From the NCBI RefSeq assembly GCF_016920785.2, contig NW_024609956.1:1-64000 (forward strand): 64,000 bases of DNA, in the 5' to 3' direction. The position numbers and the translations under genes were made by a program. This DNA is from Ixodes scapularis. Lineage: Eukaryota > Arthropoda > Arachnida > Ixodida > Ixodidae. A model generated the notes under the pieces. The model saw only the letters and a program-made list of their open reading frames with translations, did not search any database and was not told the origin of the DNA. Below, piece after piece: positions 1-10,887 of the stretch (positions are counted from its first letter, which is position 1; every line of letters starts with the position of its first letter).

Positions 1-690
1 TGGCTTTTATTGGTGCTTTTAAATGTGAAATCACTCATAATTTTGAAATTTTCTGAATTGAGTGGAGCTGCCCTCTAACACAAATTGCCACCAAATTCAC
101 AAAAATAAAATACAGCGAACAAGTCAACTAAAATGCCTCCTACCACATATGAAAGGAGGTGCAAAAAACAGTGAGGATAAATAATTGTGTACAGCCAACT
201 TTTCCCCAGCAGATAGCATCCTTTATGGTGGCTAGCACCTAACATCACAAAAGGTTAAAAAAAAAAAGAGAGATTAAAGGATTTAAAGATCTAGCACAAA
301 CCACACATGGAAGTGTGGTTTCTGCAGCACATTCTGTGAACACAGGTTTTTGTCAGCATGATTAGGCGTGTACATTTGTTTCAGAGGCCAAGTTCAGCTT
401 TGTAAAGAACTGGTGGATCTCTGGCAGTCGCAGGAAAAACAAGGCAGTCATTGCTACAACTAGCAGACAATGCTCCTTTTGCACACCCATTAGTATATCC
501 TCTGGGCAGAGCTTTGTTCTTTGACATATCACTTTCCTTTAGCCCCCGTCTCCCTGAAGCTTTTTGTGCTCAAATAATGCTGCTGCAATCTGGTGTCCTG
601 TTTAGACCACCCTCACAGCTAACCTGGAGTCACTTCAAAATTGCAGTGCTCATATTATAATAACCAACTATCATCAAACACCCAGTGTTT
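1..690. other. No recognised gene (laminin intron side)
   Basis: AT-rich DNA with no coding pattern I recognise on either strand. By position it lies inside the minus-strand laminin gene, downstream of the exon at 1276-1434, so it is presumably intron. The short plus-strand ORF at 451-660 has no family features and looks like chance. Confidence 0.4.
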
Positions 691-1075
691 CATTCATGAA
701 AATTAACCTCTCTTTACCTCTTCTTTTATTGTGCCATAGGTTTCTATGTCTTCTCTACAAAATATATCATACTAATCCTCTCCTAAAAGAAACACTCTTC
801 CTCGACCATCAGTTCAAAGTTGGCATTCCTCACTGTCAGGCCTCAGCCTATAACGATTCCTTCCAACCTAGAACATCATCAGAGTGGAACCACCTGCCTG
901 CATCTATAATATCAATACCCTCGTTAGATTTGTTTAAAACTACCATTAATAATAACTTTTGAAATCCCGTAACCGCGTTCAACTCATATGTATGTCTTTT
1001 TACTGTGTTCAGTTGCCCACTACCTTCTGTAATGCCCTTTCGGCCCCGAGGGTATTGCAATAAATAAATAAACAA
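690..1075 (+). mobile_element. 3' end of a LINE retrotransposon (5'-truncated)
   Basis: The ORF at 696-962 reads as the very C-terminus of a non-LTR retrotransposon reverse transcriptase. It has an LLYKIYHTNPLLKE stretch, then the RTSSEWNHLPASI motif (the usual Arg-Thr...Glu-Trp-Asn-x-Leu-Pro), then a final LDLFK segment and stop. A short 3' UTR follows, with AATGCCCTTTCGGCCCC and a terminal AATAAATAAATAAA repeat, the usual arthropod LINE tail. The rest of the RT is absent, as expected of a 5'-truncated insertion. It lies in antisense orientation inside the laminin intron. A tail with the same AATGCC...GGCC...AATAAA layout is present in reverse near 56.1 kb. Confidence 0.75.
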
Positions 1076-1275
1076 GTAATAAAAAGTTCGCGAGCAAATA
1101 CCTGCACAGTCAGTGAAATAGAGAGAGGATAACTACAAAAGAAAGTACAGTATGAGACAAGCAGTGAGGAAAAGAAGGTTGCCGTCCGGTCAGCGACCGA
1201 AAGCACCCCACTGCCCTGGATGCCCATCTACAGAAGACGGGAGTAAAATGCCAAGGCCCAGAGGCCAAGACCCAC

Positions 1276-1434
1276 CCTGGCAGCCGAGCAGGTCCTGGTC
1301 CTGGAGGTGGAAGGTCCCGTCGAGGCACTCTGTGCACTGGTGCTGGCCCACGTTGGGCTTGCACAGGCACTGGCCGCTCTGGCCGTCGCACACCCGCAGC
1401 CCCCCCAGGGTGCCCGGGGAGTGGCACTCGCAGT
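1276..1434 (-). CDS. LanA: Laminin alpha, LE-repeat exon (6th of 6 in window)
   Basis: This 159-bp exon encodes one laminin-type EGF repeat with eight cysteines, including the blocks SPGTLGGLRVC and GQCLCKPNVG. The 3' splice site is CCTTGCGCAG and the donor is GG|GTGGGT. Both ends are phase 1, matching its neighbour. The GTLGG...GQC.CKP signature is that of the late LE repeat in laminin alpha-5 and LanA. Laminin alpha chains are secreted basement-membrane subunits, and LE repeats form the rod-like arms. The next downstream exon is beyond the left edge, so this intron is at least 1,275 bp. The gene symbol rests on recognised repeat order, not on a search. Confidence 0.88.
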
Positions 1435-1514
1435 CTGCGCAAGGGGAGGGAACGGCGGCGTTAGCAAACCACCTCGAGCGCTCCGGTTTTGAGGCATTGT
1501 ACCTTAAAGCGTGG

Positions 1515-2036
1515 GTTCTCAAACAGGGTTCCCCAGAGCACCCTTAAGGGTTCCAGAAGCAGCCTCAAGGGTTCCTCGGAGCACCCCCAAGGGTTCTCCA
1601 GAGCACTCTCGAGGGTTCCCAAGAGCACCCTTAAGAGTTCCTTGGGGCACCCCCAAGGGTTCTCCAGAGCACCCTCGAGGGTTCTCAAGAGCACCCTTAA
1701 GAGTTCCTTGGAGCACCCCCAAGGGTTCTCCAGAGCACTCTCGAGGGTTCTCAAGAGCACCCTTAAGAGTTCCTTGGAGCACCCCCAAGGGTTCTCCAGA
1801 GCACCCTCGAGGGTTCCCAAGAGCACCCTTAAGAGTTCCTTGGGGCACCCCCAGGGGTTCTCCAGAGCACTCTCGAGGGTTCCCAAGAGCACCCTTAAGA
1901 GTTCCTTGGAGCACCCCCAAGGGTTCTCCAGAGCACTCTCGAGGGTTCTCAAGAGCACCCTTAAGAGTTCCTTGGAGCACCCCCAAGGGTTCTCCAGAGC
2001 ACCCTCGAGGGTTCCCCAGAGCACTCTCAAGCTCCC
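1515..2036. repeat. 22-bp satellite organised as a 66-bp higher-order repeat
   Basis: The array is built from a 22-bp unit whose consensus is close to GAGCACYCYYRAGGGTTCYY plus two bases. Three variant units form a 66-bp block. The string GCACCCTTAA recurs at 1625, 1691, 1757, 1823, 1889 and 1955, exactly 66 bp apart. About 23 units are present, the leftmost ones more diverged. Because 66 is a multiple of three and stops are avoided, several frames stay open on both strands (for example 1489-2100 plus and 1461-2150 minus). Those ORFs are by-products of the repeat and should not be annotated as genes. The array begins about 80 bp upstream of the laminin exon at 1276-1434, in its intron. Confidence 0.9.
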
Positions 2037-2513
2037 CAATTTCCTCGACCGCACTTGTCCCAAAGTAAAGTGCCTTTCCAGATTAAGTAGGCAGATTTGA
2101 GCCATTGATTGATGCTTAGCTATGAGCCAAGCACTATCTAGTAAGTGCATGATTGTTTAGAAGGCCTGTGGGCTTTTGTGCTGCTTTATTGCATAAGGAG
2201 GGGTTCCTTGGTCTTCAGTCGAGCCAGATAAAGGTTCCTCAAGGTCAGAAAGTTTTGAGAACTTGTGCTTCACTTTGTCCCCATTCTTCTAGTGCAGTCT
2301 CTAACAAAAGGCAAGATTAACTTTAAGAGCATGGGGGTGCTGCACAGATTTTGGATGGTTTCATAATGTTGCCAAGAAAACCACAACCTGACCAAGTGCA
2401 TCTCCTCCCCTCAAATGCGAGCAAGCAGAATTGGGTTCTTTATGCTTTTCTTTAACCGATACCCGACACCGTAAGGCTTGAATAACAGGCTTAGGTTGAG
2501 CTAATTGGTACTT
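2037..2513. other. Intron sequence, nothing recognised
   Basis: This is the laminin intron between the satellite and the hairpin. No coding pattern, TIR or tandem repeat was found. Confidence 0.4.
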
Positions 2514-2622
2514 GTCAATACAAGGAAGTCAGCTTGAACATTAGACAAACACAGAGAGGTCTGTATGTTTGTTTTCTCTCTTTGCATTTGTCTAATGTTC
2601 AGGCTGACCTCCTTGCATTGAC
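2514..2622. repeat. Inverted repeat / hairpin, 36-bp arms
   Basis: Arms at 2514-2549 and 2587-2622 are reverse complements with about three transitions, separated by a 37-nt loop. The core arm reads GAACATTAGACAAA. No target duplication could be assigned. It could be a small MITE or a foldback remnant. It lies in the laminin intron between the exons at 3374 and 1434. Confidence 0.75.
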
Positions 2623-2708
2623 CCTAAGGAACGTCATGACAGGTGGTCCTGGTGCCTCAACCATTCTTTACCGATTTCTGACAGCGGAAGTTACAAACAC
2701 TGTTTTCC

Positions 2709-2751
2709 TCTTTTGTCTAAAAAACAAAATGATGCTGTTTTAGACAAAAGA
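2709..2751. repeat. Small perfect hairpin, 14-bp arms
   Basis: TCTTTTGTCTAAAA at 2709-2722 is the exact reverse complement of 2738-2751, with a 15-nt loop. It is adjacent to the larger inverted repeat but unrelated in sequence. Confidence 0.7.
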
Positions 2752-3373
2752 AAAAGCCAGGCACATGAGTGCACAGAGTTTGCACTGCCTCCACCAGATG
2801 CCATCACTCATGACGCCAAATTTAGGCAGTGGTGGCAGTATTGAAAAGTCATTTTTGAGAACAAGACAAAGGAAGGAAGGACGAGTTCTTTTTCAGAGAT
2901 CAATAAAGATAAGAATGGCTAAGTGGACAATTCCACGTGCAGATTCAAAGACGCTAACATTAATGAGACATGCCTTCAGCGGAATGGCGAGTTGCTGCCA
3001 TTTGAACCGAATTCTCGAAACCCAATATGGCGACTGCACTGTCAACCGCAACAAAACACAAACAAAACAATTGTCGGCAAAGGGAGGAGAGATGCGACAC
3101 TCCAAAAACTATGGCGGCAGAAAGCTCCTGGACGCGACATGAGGCCACGAGAGGTGACGCCAGAAGTGTGGAGGGATATGCCCTCAACGATGACCAAAAC
3201 CAAGAGACGCCGTTGTACGAAAAGGAGAAATGACTTGGCGCCAACAGCTGTTCTGGTCACCGCCGGGGCCCCGAAGGGGACCAAGCGTGGTGTCATGTCG
3301 CCTCCAGAAGCTTTTGACCTCGACGCCAAAAGTGTATACGGTGTCTCTATGCCAGACTACACCCGAGCCTCAC
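2752..3373. other. Intron sequence, nothing recognised
   Basis: Several overlapping short ORFs exist on both strands (for example 2765-3142 and 2923-3414), but none shows a domain, codon bias or conserved pattern. This is laminin intron. Confidence 0.4.
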
Positions 3374-3538
3374 CCTCGCAACCCTGCGGGTCGCTCGGCT
3401 TGAGGTTCCAGTAGAGCGGGCGGCACTGGTCGCAGATGCGTCCCGTGACGCGCTCCTTGCACTCGCACAGCTCCCCGCTCGTCAGGCTGCCGCAGCCGCC
3501 AAACGTCGCCAGAATCCCCGCCGGGTTGCAGTTGCAGC
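3374..3538 (-). CDS. LanA: Laminin alpha, LE-repeat exon (5th of 6)
   Basis: This 165-bp exon encodes one LE repeat with the segments CNCNPAGI, CECKERVTGRICDQC and LKPSDPQGC. The splice sites are CCCGCAG acceptor and AGG|GTGAGG donor, both phase 1. The unusually long spacing before the CEC pair and the W-N-L-x-P-S-x-P-x-G-C ending match the alpha-5/LanA repeat that directly precedes the GTLGG repeat. This supports orthology by repeat order. It splices in frame to the exon at 1276-1434 across an intron holding the 22-bp satellite and two hairpins. Confidence 0.9.
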
Positions 3539-4780
3539 CTGCGGGAAGCCACGCCCCCTTCCCCTTGAGACACCCTCGCAGACAACAAGCTTAGTAATTC
3601 TCAGAAACATCCGTGGGATGCCTTACAGATTGAAGGGGCAAAAACATTTACAAACTGTTACGTAAAATAGCTTAATGTACACTGCAAGATACTGTTAGAG
3701 AAAACAAAGAATTGGCAGTTTTTCTTGTCTTTTAGAATCGAAAGAGCATGATACAAATTACTAGTGTGGTGGAAAGGACTCGTCTGGGGCCCTCACCTAA
3801 CGGCAAAATATAGTGGCCGCCGGTACGTGATTGAAGTGAAAAGCAAAAAAAGTGCCGATGGTGTATTCGCACTAACAGTGTCGCACAGTGTACACGCTAT
3901 GTTCATACAAAACTGAGCTAGTAAGGCAGAAAAAGTACACAATGAAAAATTCAAGATTCGGCTTTGAAGTTTGTATTGGGAAGCTCGCAATGGGTGACTA
4001 GGTACGACAGAGTGTGAACGTAAGCCCAAATGGCAATATTTAGGTTTTTCGTCTTAAATTTGCTCAAAATATTTATCGCTGAAACACTGGTCTTGACAAG
4101 CAGAGATATATAAAAGCTCTTTCAACATTACAGATAAAAATGACTGCCGTAAAAATCAGATTCCTTTAAGAAAAGACGTACCACAACACCTCTTTTTTAT
4201 GTAGAGACAGCGCGTGGTCCGAACTCCATTCTGTCATTCACTCTCACCATCACAACGAATAATGCGTTTTTTGTGTATTTTTGCTGAATATGTCAATATA
4301 AAGATAACAAACAAGAGCTAGAGAACTACAAAAACTGCATTTTCGAAAACCTTAGCTCGTGGAATTAACAAAAAAGTGTTAATGTCAATTACAGTGATGC
4401 CAATAAGCAAGTTCAAGTCAGTCATGATACATAGCAAGAATGTGAAAACCTTATGCCAATTTGTCCGTTATAGTAATGGACTGAGTTTGAGCACATGATA
4501 TTGTCACGGATGAAAAAGGATAGACAAGCGTCAAACCGAAAATAAAGGATTTATCCGCAAACTTGCGCCAGAAGTAAAATAAAACAAAAAAAAAGATCGC
4601 CGAAAAAGCAGAAGCGAGCATCGAGGTGTCGGCGTGACAGCTGGCTGGAGCGAGAGGGAGTCGGCAAGGCCGTGCTGGGCCCCTTATCTATTACCCTCGG
4701 GATCTCAAACATTCGGCCTAGAATGTTCGAGCGTTTTAACATTGGGGGTAAAAGTAAACACAAATCATTACAAGTATGAA
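3539..4780. other. Laminin intron, nothing recognised
   Basis: AT-rich intron DNA. A short minus ORF at 3793-4029 and another at 4551-4763 have no recognisable features. Confidence 0.4.
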
Positions 4781-5576
4781 TAGGGTTCCGCGTTTACGGT
4801 TTTTATTTTTTCAAAATTCGGCATACTTTTTTCGGTGTCTATTTTAAAATTTAATTTTCGTTTTTTTTCGGTGAATATGAAAGTTTACCTTTTTTTTTCG
4901 ATGAATATGAAAAAAAACACCAACGGACACCGGATCAGATGATCCTTGTAGCTGTGATACTTGTGATCACTCAAAGAATAACGGCACATATACATAATTG
5001 GTCTTCGCTACAACTTCCGTCAGGATACACCTCAAAATCGCGAAATTTGCGGGCATAACCTTCCGCGCGCTTCTTTCTCCTTCCCATTCTGACGACGTGA
5101 CCGTCTGAGGTGATGACCGTACAGTGACCAGCGGAATGGCAAAACAAATCCCTTTTATTTATGTTCTCAACCACAGGGAAGTTTGAGAGAGGGTGTTAAG
5201 AAAGGTATTAACGGCTTTCCTGGATGTCCCCTGAAGTGCATGAAGCGATAAAACATTATACTAGCCCACATCCAAACATTTTTTGGGGGACCGAGACTTT
5301 GACACACTAAGCCCGATCACAGAAAGGACACAGATGTCCCGTGAAGGCCAATCCAAGACCTCTTTTGTTGAATATTGAACCTTGGAAGAGGGCAATCTAG
5401 AAGACGTCACACAATGTTGAACCCTGCAATGCCCTCTCCCCCCCACCCCTCCCCCCATCCACCTTGACGCGGCCCTAAAAAAACTGACCTTTTCCGGTTA
5501 AAACCGAATTTCAGAAAATGGATTCGGCGTACTTTTATCGTTTTTTATCGGTTTTAACCGAAAACTCCAAACCCTA
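4781..5576. mobile_element. Non-autonomous hAT-like element (796 bp)
   Basis: The left end TAGGGTTCCGCGTTTACGG and the right end (reverse complement TAGGGTTTGGAGTTTTCGG) form imperfect TIRs. The flanking octamers agtatgaa (4773-4780) and ggtatgaa (5577-5584) match at seven of eight positions, the 8-bp target duplication expected of hAT elements. Subterminal repeats of TTTTCGGTTTT/TTTTTCGGTG type are dense at both ends. No transposase remains. It sits in the laminin intron between the exons at 5731 and 3538. A relative lies at about 8588-9463. Confidence 0.75.
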
Positions 5577-5730
5577 GGTATGAAGTAGCGTTCCCCCTCA
5601 GCCATGTACACGGCTATATCAGACCAATGAGACACATAAAAAGATGACAACAAACAGAGGCAAAGCAGATTATGATGCTACGAGAGAAGCACAACCGAGA
5701 CAATTTTCTATGTGTTGACAGTGTGGATAC

Positions 5731-5865
5731 CTTCGCAGAGGGGATAGTTGTAGAAGCCCTTCTTGCAGCGGTCGCACTTCTCTCCGTCGAAGCTGGGCTT
5801 GCAGAAGCAGGTGCCGTCGCTCCCACACGACAGTCCCACGGATCCGTACGAGTCGCAGCCACAGG
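5731..5865 (-). CDS. LanA: Laminin alpha, LE-repeat exon (4th of 6)
   Basis: This 135-bp exon encodes one eight-cysteine LE repeat, with DGTCFCKPSFDGEKCDRC in the middle and GFYNYPLCE at the end. The acceptor is CCCCTGCAG and the donor is AAG|GTATCC, both phase 1. The leftover G joins the first two bases of the next exon to give Gly, so the junction stays in frame. Like its neighbours it is a symmetrical single-repeat exon, the architecture that lets LE arrays grow by exon duplication. Confidence 0.92.
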
Positions 5866-6534
5866 CTGCAGGGGACACACTGAGGGTCATTCACTCCAGG
5901 GCGCAGCAGTTCTCACGAGATTTGAAGCATCAGAGGACCTTCGTGCCAACTTCTCACTAGTGTGAGCTCAGACGGTGCAGAAATGTTGAAGGACAAAATT
6001 GCCTAAACCAAAAATTAGGAAGTCAAGATTAAAATTACATGAGACTGTGCGACACAAGAAAAGGAATGTCTCAAACTTAGCTACTGCGTTTATTTCCTCC
6101 AATTCCTATACAGCCACGAATCTAGCACTTGATAACCGACCTCACAGCACCATTCTTTGTTACAGAGTGAAAGATGGGAAACCTTTAGGTTTCCCATCTT
6201 TCACCACAGTCCCGGGTAATTTTCAACACAACCAACATCCACCAGCTCACTTGCACACTCACTGTATTTTTGAAAAGAAAGCCACTTTTCTTCATTTACG
6301 TAATCAATCACAAATTGCAAAACCGCAAGTTATTACACATTCAATCTTCAGGCTGAGCAATCTGGTCTGTTCACAATGTCCCGCATAATGCTGAATAAAG
6401 ACCAGTGCTGCAAAACACCGGTTCAACCATCCAGGCAATTTTTCACGTACGGGGCCTGGCACAGATGATCAAGTTTTAGCAAACAAGCAACATTTTCGCA
6501 AGCGTCACATTTAAACTGAACTACGTAGCGTTGC
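5866..6534. other. Laminin intron, nothing recognised
   Basis: A plus ORF at 5999-6388 has no family features. A local inverted pair, GATGGGAAACC/GGTTTCCCATC, occurs near 6172-6198. Confidence 0.35.
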
Positions 6535-7726
6535 CAGTGATGGAAGTGCCATTTGACCTTTTGGAGCAGGCCTTGTAGCAGGCAAAATGTTGTTTTGGAG
6601 CAGGTAGTGGCCCTTTTGGAGCAGGGTCCGGCATATGTTGGCATATTACTTGAAATTGAAATAATGCTGCTGTGCTATTAAAGCCCATCCCTGTTGGAAC
6701 ACAGCGTCTGTCGCCTTTTTAAGACAGGATATATCAAATTCAACAAAGTAAACAGAAAAAACCTTTTTTTTTAAAATAAAGTTTATCTGCTCATCAGATA
6801 AAAAAAATACAATTAAATATGTCACACTGAGTTCTGATGGTACAGGATATTTAGTTTTATTACCCTGCACTTCTTTAAAGGTATCTGCAGCAGCATCTAA
6901 CGACCCTTACTGTTGTGGAATGTTTTAGTTCAGATTATAGTTATCTTTCGGGCAGCAGCTTCAAATATTGCAGTATCTGATATTCGCTTCAAAAATTACG
7001 ATTCATTTTCGATGTGCTGGCGAAGTCACGATCGGATCATGGCGAGTTAACCCGTTGAGTGCGCTCCTTGGCATGCACCGACGCGCTGCAGAGAAGCGAC
7101 ACCCGCGGAGCAGACACCGCAGTCGCGCAGTGCTTTGTGCTCTGAAAAGGACGGTAAGGCTTTACCAGCACTACATCCAGAGTTTGGTGCAACTCAACTA
7201 GACTTCGTTTCAGCTTCAGTGCGAGCGCATCTGAAGCTGCAAGCACGCGCATGAAGCTTGTAACGGTGCCCACACTGCACGAGCCCGTGCGCGACTTAGG
7301 AATGCACAGCATTGGGCTCGCGCTAGCTTTGACTTCGCTTGCAGCTAGCGCTCGGGAACAGGGCGGGCCAACATTGAAAACATTCACAAGCTCGGCCTTT
7401 TTTCTTTTTTTTTTAAATAGGCAGCTCAGTGGGATGGTTCTTCGCTTAGCCTCTGCGGCTTTGGTCTCAGATGTTGCTGACGTTCCTTTCAATGATGATG
7501 ATAATGCGCCCTCGCAGTTTCGGTTTGCGTAACAGTTGCGGCGCGGAAAATACCGTGGTACCGACACGCGCTCTGATAAGACTTCAGTTTCTATTTTTTA
7601 TTGCTACATCTCATCTCGGCGCAGGCATGGCGCAATTCTTCGGTAAAATAACAATTTGGCGCTACATGTAGCAGGATTGCGTCCTTGGCGCAAATTGGCG
7701 CAATTGGCGCAGCACTTCCATCACTG
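6535..7726. mobile_element. TIR DNA transposon, non-autonomous (1,192 bp)
   Basis: A perfect 15-bp TIR, CAGTGATGGAAGTGC, opens at 6535 and closes in reverse complement at 7726. The hexamer CGTTGC occurs directly outside both ends (6529-6534 and 7727-7732), a clean target duplication. Subterminal motifs repeat inside each end: TTTTGGAGCAGG on the left and (A)TTGGCGCA(A) on the right. The 176-codon minus ORF at 7037-7567 has no transposase motif I can name. The CAG...CTG ends recall hAT, but a 6-bp duplication is short for hAT, so the superfamily stays open. Confidence 0.82.
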
Positions 7727-8208
7727 CGTTGCAGTAGATTATTTCAGTGGAGCTCAAAGTTGTCTTTCCAGTGTGATATAACACCCTAAAAACAAAATCT
7801 TACGGGGGCTGACAAAAGAATATAGTTTTTATGCATCAAAGGGCTAAAACATTCGTGAAAGGTTGGCATAGCCTGTCAAACCCACCTATCCTTGGAATGG
7901 CACCTATACGAAAGTTTTCAATTAGTTCTTAGGCACCGCTTTTCACCTTTATGCTTTTCCAGCGAGACAGCTCGAAAGATATCTAAATTGTGCCAAAGAT
8001 GATCAAATGCTTTACGTAGAGGGTGAAGAAAATCCGGGGTCTTAAGCTCTTGGCTGGAGAAGTTTGTCCGTAATATTTAGAGCGAGAAGACTGAAGACCT
8101 CAATTTTCACAAAATTTGAATGTGAATGCAAAGCCGACAAAGAATGATTTGCAAAGTCCATTTCAAGCCCCCCCTACACCCTTATATGTATCGCAGAGAA
8201 GCACTCAC
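7727..8208. other. Laminin intron, nothing recognised
   Basis: AT-rich intron with no coding or repeat structure noted. Confidence 0.4.
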
Positions 8209-8343
8209 GGTTGCAGTCTGGGTAGCTGTAGTAGCCCGGGGCACACTGGTCGCATCGCAGGCCCGTGAAGCTGGCCAGGCAGTGGCACTTGCCCGCGTTG
8301 TCGCACGAATTGCCCAGGGAGCCCTTGCTGTCGCATTCACAGG
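8209..8343 (-). CDS. LanA: Laminin alpha, LE-repeat exon (3rd of 6)
   Basis: This 135-bp exon encodes one LE repeat, starting CECDSKGSLGNSCD and ending CDQCAPGYYSYPDCN, with all eight cysteines. The acceptor is TGTGCAG and the donor is ACC|GTGAGT, phase 1 at both ends. It splices in frame into the exon at 5731-5865. Intron sequence on both sides is repeat-laden, while the exon itself is intact. Confidence 0.92.
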
Positions 8344-8587
8344 CTGCACAAATAAAGCACGGACCACTGCTGGCACTCTCTCCCGTGGCCTTGCTACAGT
8401 GTGACCACCGTCGACACGAGCAAGCAAAATCTGTGCACTGCGCTACCCTGCGCTGCTCACAACACTGCGAGGCACCACAGTCTTCTCGGCCCAAACATTG
8501 CCTCTGGAACAAACTGTTAAGGCAGCAAGTTGCTGGTAGGAATAGCAAAAAAAAATTGCCAATGACCTTTAGCTTTAAATTACTATA

Positions 8588-9463
8588 ATCGGGGTTCCGT
8601 GTTTCCAAAGTTTATTTTTCTAAAATTATGAGGGTGTTTTTCGGAGTTTACTTTTTGCCAAAAAGTCCGAGTTTATCGGAGTTTATTTTTGTTAGATCTC
8701 CAATTCTCCAAAATTTGGAGTTTAATTTTATTATGTTTCTTTCATTTTTAAACATAAAAATAAAAATAAATAATATAGGGGTCTATACTTGTGCTAGGTT
8801 CAAGAGAATGCACTTGTATCAAATAATATTTCTTTCGATGGATTTGGCATTGGCACCCTAGCTATTGGCAATACTAACCTGCCCCAAGACAAAGCGTGCA
8901 AACAATGTTGCCTTAATAAACGTCGATACCTTATAATTATTAAATTCTTCGAGGTAGTCACTGGAAAGCTTGTTTTCATTCCACCGTATTCCATCACCTT
9001 ACCCGTGGCTGTGCGGGGTGGAGTGATAAAGGGTGTAAATATAGATGCTTCAACTGCCTTTCAGCTTCCCATGAAATCTCTATGGTTCGTAGATTTCACT
9101 CCTACAAAAACACAACCCTCCTTCCTCTAAGAAGCCCAGATAATATGGTCCAAACTGGAAACCGGAAGTGACTTTTGTCATGACTTGGGAGCACAATGAT
9201 CCATTGTTATGAATGAGCCTTTGGCTGAGATGAACGGTGCAACAACTTTTGTCAATATTCCTGGATTTGAAAGAAAACCGAGATGGCATTTTCTCAGCAG
9301 CATTGAACCTGTGCACTGATCAAACTTAATTGTAGGATACTTTTTTTCTTTACATTGGGACACTGAAATTTTGAGTTTATCAAATATAAATCCGAAGTGA
9401 CGAAAACTTCGCTGGCGGTTGCTTCTCCGAGCTTTTCGGATTTATCTGAAAACACGGAAACCT
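8588..9463. mobile_element. hAT-like MITE, relative of the 4.8-kb element
   Basis: The left end GGGGTTCCGTGTTTCC and the right end (reverse complement TAGGTTTCCGTGTTTTC) form diverged TIRs resembling those at 4781-5576. Both subterminal regions are full of TTTATCGGAGTTTATT-like repeats. I could not assign a target duplication, so the exact borders are approximate. It is older than the 4.8-kb copy, judging by TIR divergence. Confidence 0.5.
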
Positions 9464-9594
9464 ACCTAAAATGCGTGAAATTCAGTATTTAGGAGAGACT
9501 GTTTCAATTGTTTGGGAGAGATTGAACAGTTGTTGCAACAGTGAAGAACCTATATTTTTATCACTTTTGGGGAAATAGAATTTGTGTGTCATGT

Positions 9595-9830
9595 AACCTG
9601 AAGTGGGGAGGGAGCACTGTAGGACTGCAAGGAAGGGCACTGGGAGAGGGAAAGAAGGGAAAACAGGGACACTGAATTGGTGTCACATGGCCAAGGGGGG
9701 GGGGGGGGGGGGCAGAAGGAGGGGAAGGGAGAGCACCCTAGGAGAAGGGGGAAGAGATGGAAATAGGAAGGAGGAGGGAGAAGGAGGAGAGGGAAGGGAG
9801 GAGAAAAATGGGGAGAGGGAATTTGTGTGA
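9595..9830. repeat. Purine-rich (GGGAGGA)n tract with poly-G
   Basis: The plus strand is almost purely G and A, including a run of about 16 G at 9697-9712. Open frames here (9603-9830 plus, 9589-9864 minus) are compositional. It lies in the laminin intron. Confidence 0.8.
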
Positions 9831-9839
9831 CATATGGCC

Positions 9840-10581
9840 TATATTTCCCTGCGAAATTTAGCATGGAAACTGAATTTTTTTGTAGGTCATGCGGTGTCAG
9901 GTCAAGTGACGTTGATTTTCCCCGCTAAATTCAGCGGAGAAGCTCGATTGGTGTTTAGGTAAAGTGACATCCATTTTTTCGGCCCTCATCGAGCCCACGT
10001 GCTCGATGGGGGCCGAAGTTGTCGAGTGCATGCAGAAGGTAGAGCTTTTCCGCAGATCCTGTATTTCAACAGGCTACAAGATTGTGCAATAAGATTTGTG
10101 CAAAAGATTGCAGATGTGACTAATCTACAGTCGTGCAGAAACTAAATTGCTCTGAGCGAACGAGCGTTTCTTTTCTGAGGAGTGCTTTCCTGCCGGTTTT
10201 CCTTCATACTAGCGCTGACATCAGGACTCGTCCATGTGAAACAGACAAGGGGGGAGCCCATCAATGCAAAGAAACCGCTGTTATCATCCGCATCTTCTCA
10301 GCATGGTCTGATTGAAAGGGGAGAACACACACTTGATTGGAGCTATTTAGTTTCTGCGTGACTGTACACTCACAGTTTCCACAAATGAATAAAAGCGCCC
10401 ATATTGCTCCGTTCAATAAACAAAGCTTTCCTGCGTGTTTTTGTTGGATTTTTGTGTCTGTCCTGGATAGCTTTTTCAACTTACACTATTTAAGAGCTTT
10501 CACCATGAAGCACCAAAATAAAAGCAGTCAACAATCATTCCAAAAGAAGAGCAAAGTCGCAGGAGCACAGGAGGTACTCAC
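9840..10581. other. Laminin intron, nothing recognised
   Basis: No coding pattern was found. A short palindrome around GAGCCCACGTGCTC is at about 9990-10005. Confidence 0.35.
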
Positions 10582-10719
10582 GAATGCAGTTGGGGAAGTT
10601 GTAGAATCCCGGGGCACATTGGTCGCAGCGTGGGCCCCCGTACTGGGGCTTGCACAGGCACTGGCCCGTCTGGTTGCTGCACACCTCCTCCGTAGTGCCC
10701 GTCGGGTCGCACGAACACA
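10582..10719 (-). CDS. LanA: Laminin alpha, LE-repeat exon (2nd of 6)
   Basis: This 138-bp exon encodes one LE repeat, beginning CSCDPTGTTEEVC and ending GFYNFPNCI, eight cysteines. The acceptor is GTCCGTACAG and the donor is TTC|GTGAGT, phase 1 at both ends. It joins in frame to the exon at 8209-8343. Confidence 0.92.
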
Positions 10720-10887
10720 CTGTACGGACACCGGGCATGCACCATTGTCAGGACACGCCATTTTTTTAAAAGTTTACTAGGTTTGTTCAATCTATACCTA
10801 CGCCTCCCGCACCAGCTGCACTCGATGCACGTTGTCGTGTTCGATTTACGAGTGCAGCGTATCTGAAAGCGTTTGCTGGCCCAGGCG

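Noticed and set aside
1461..2150. Long ORFs on both strands (185-229 codons) with repeating peptides
   Set aside because: They are produced by the 66-bp satellite, whose period is a multiple of three; all strands and frames open together, with no start context or domain.
2764..3414. Overlapping plus and minus ORFs in the laminin intron
   Set aside because: No conserved motif, codon pattern or splice context; probably chance.
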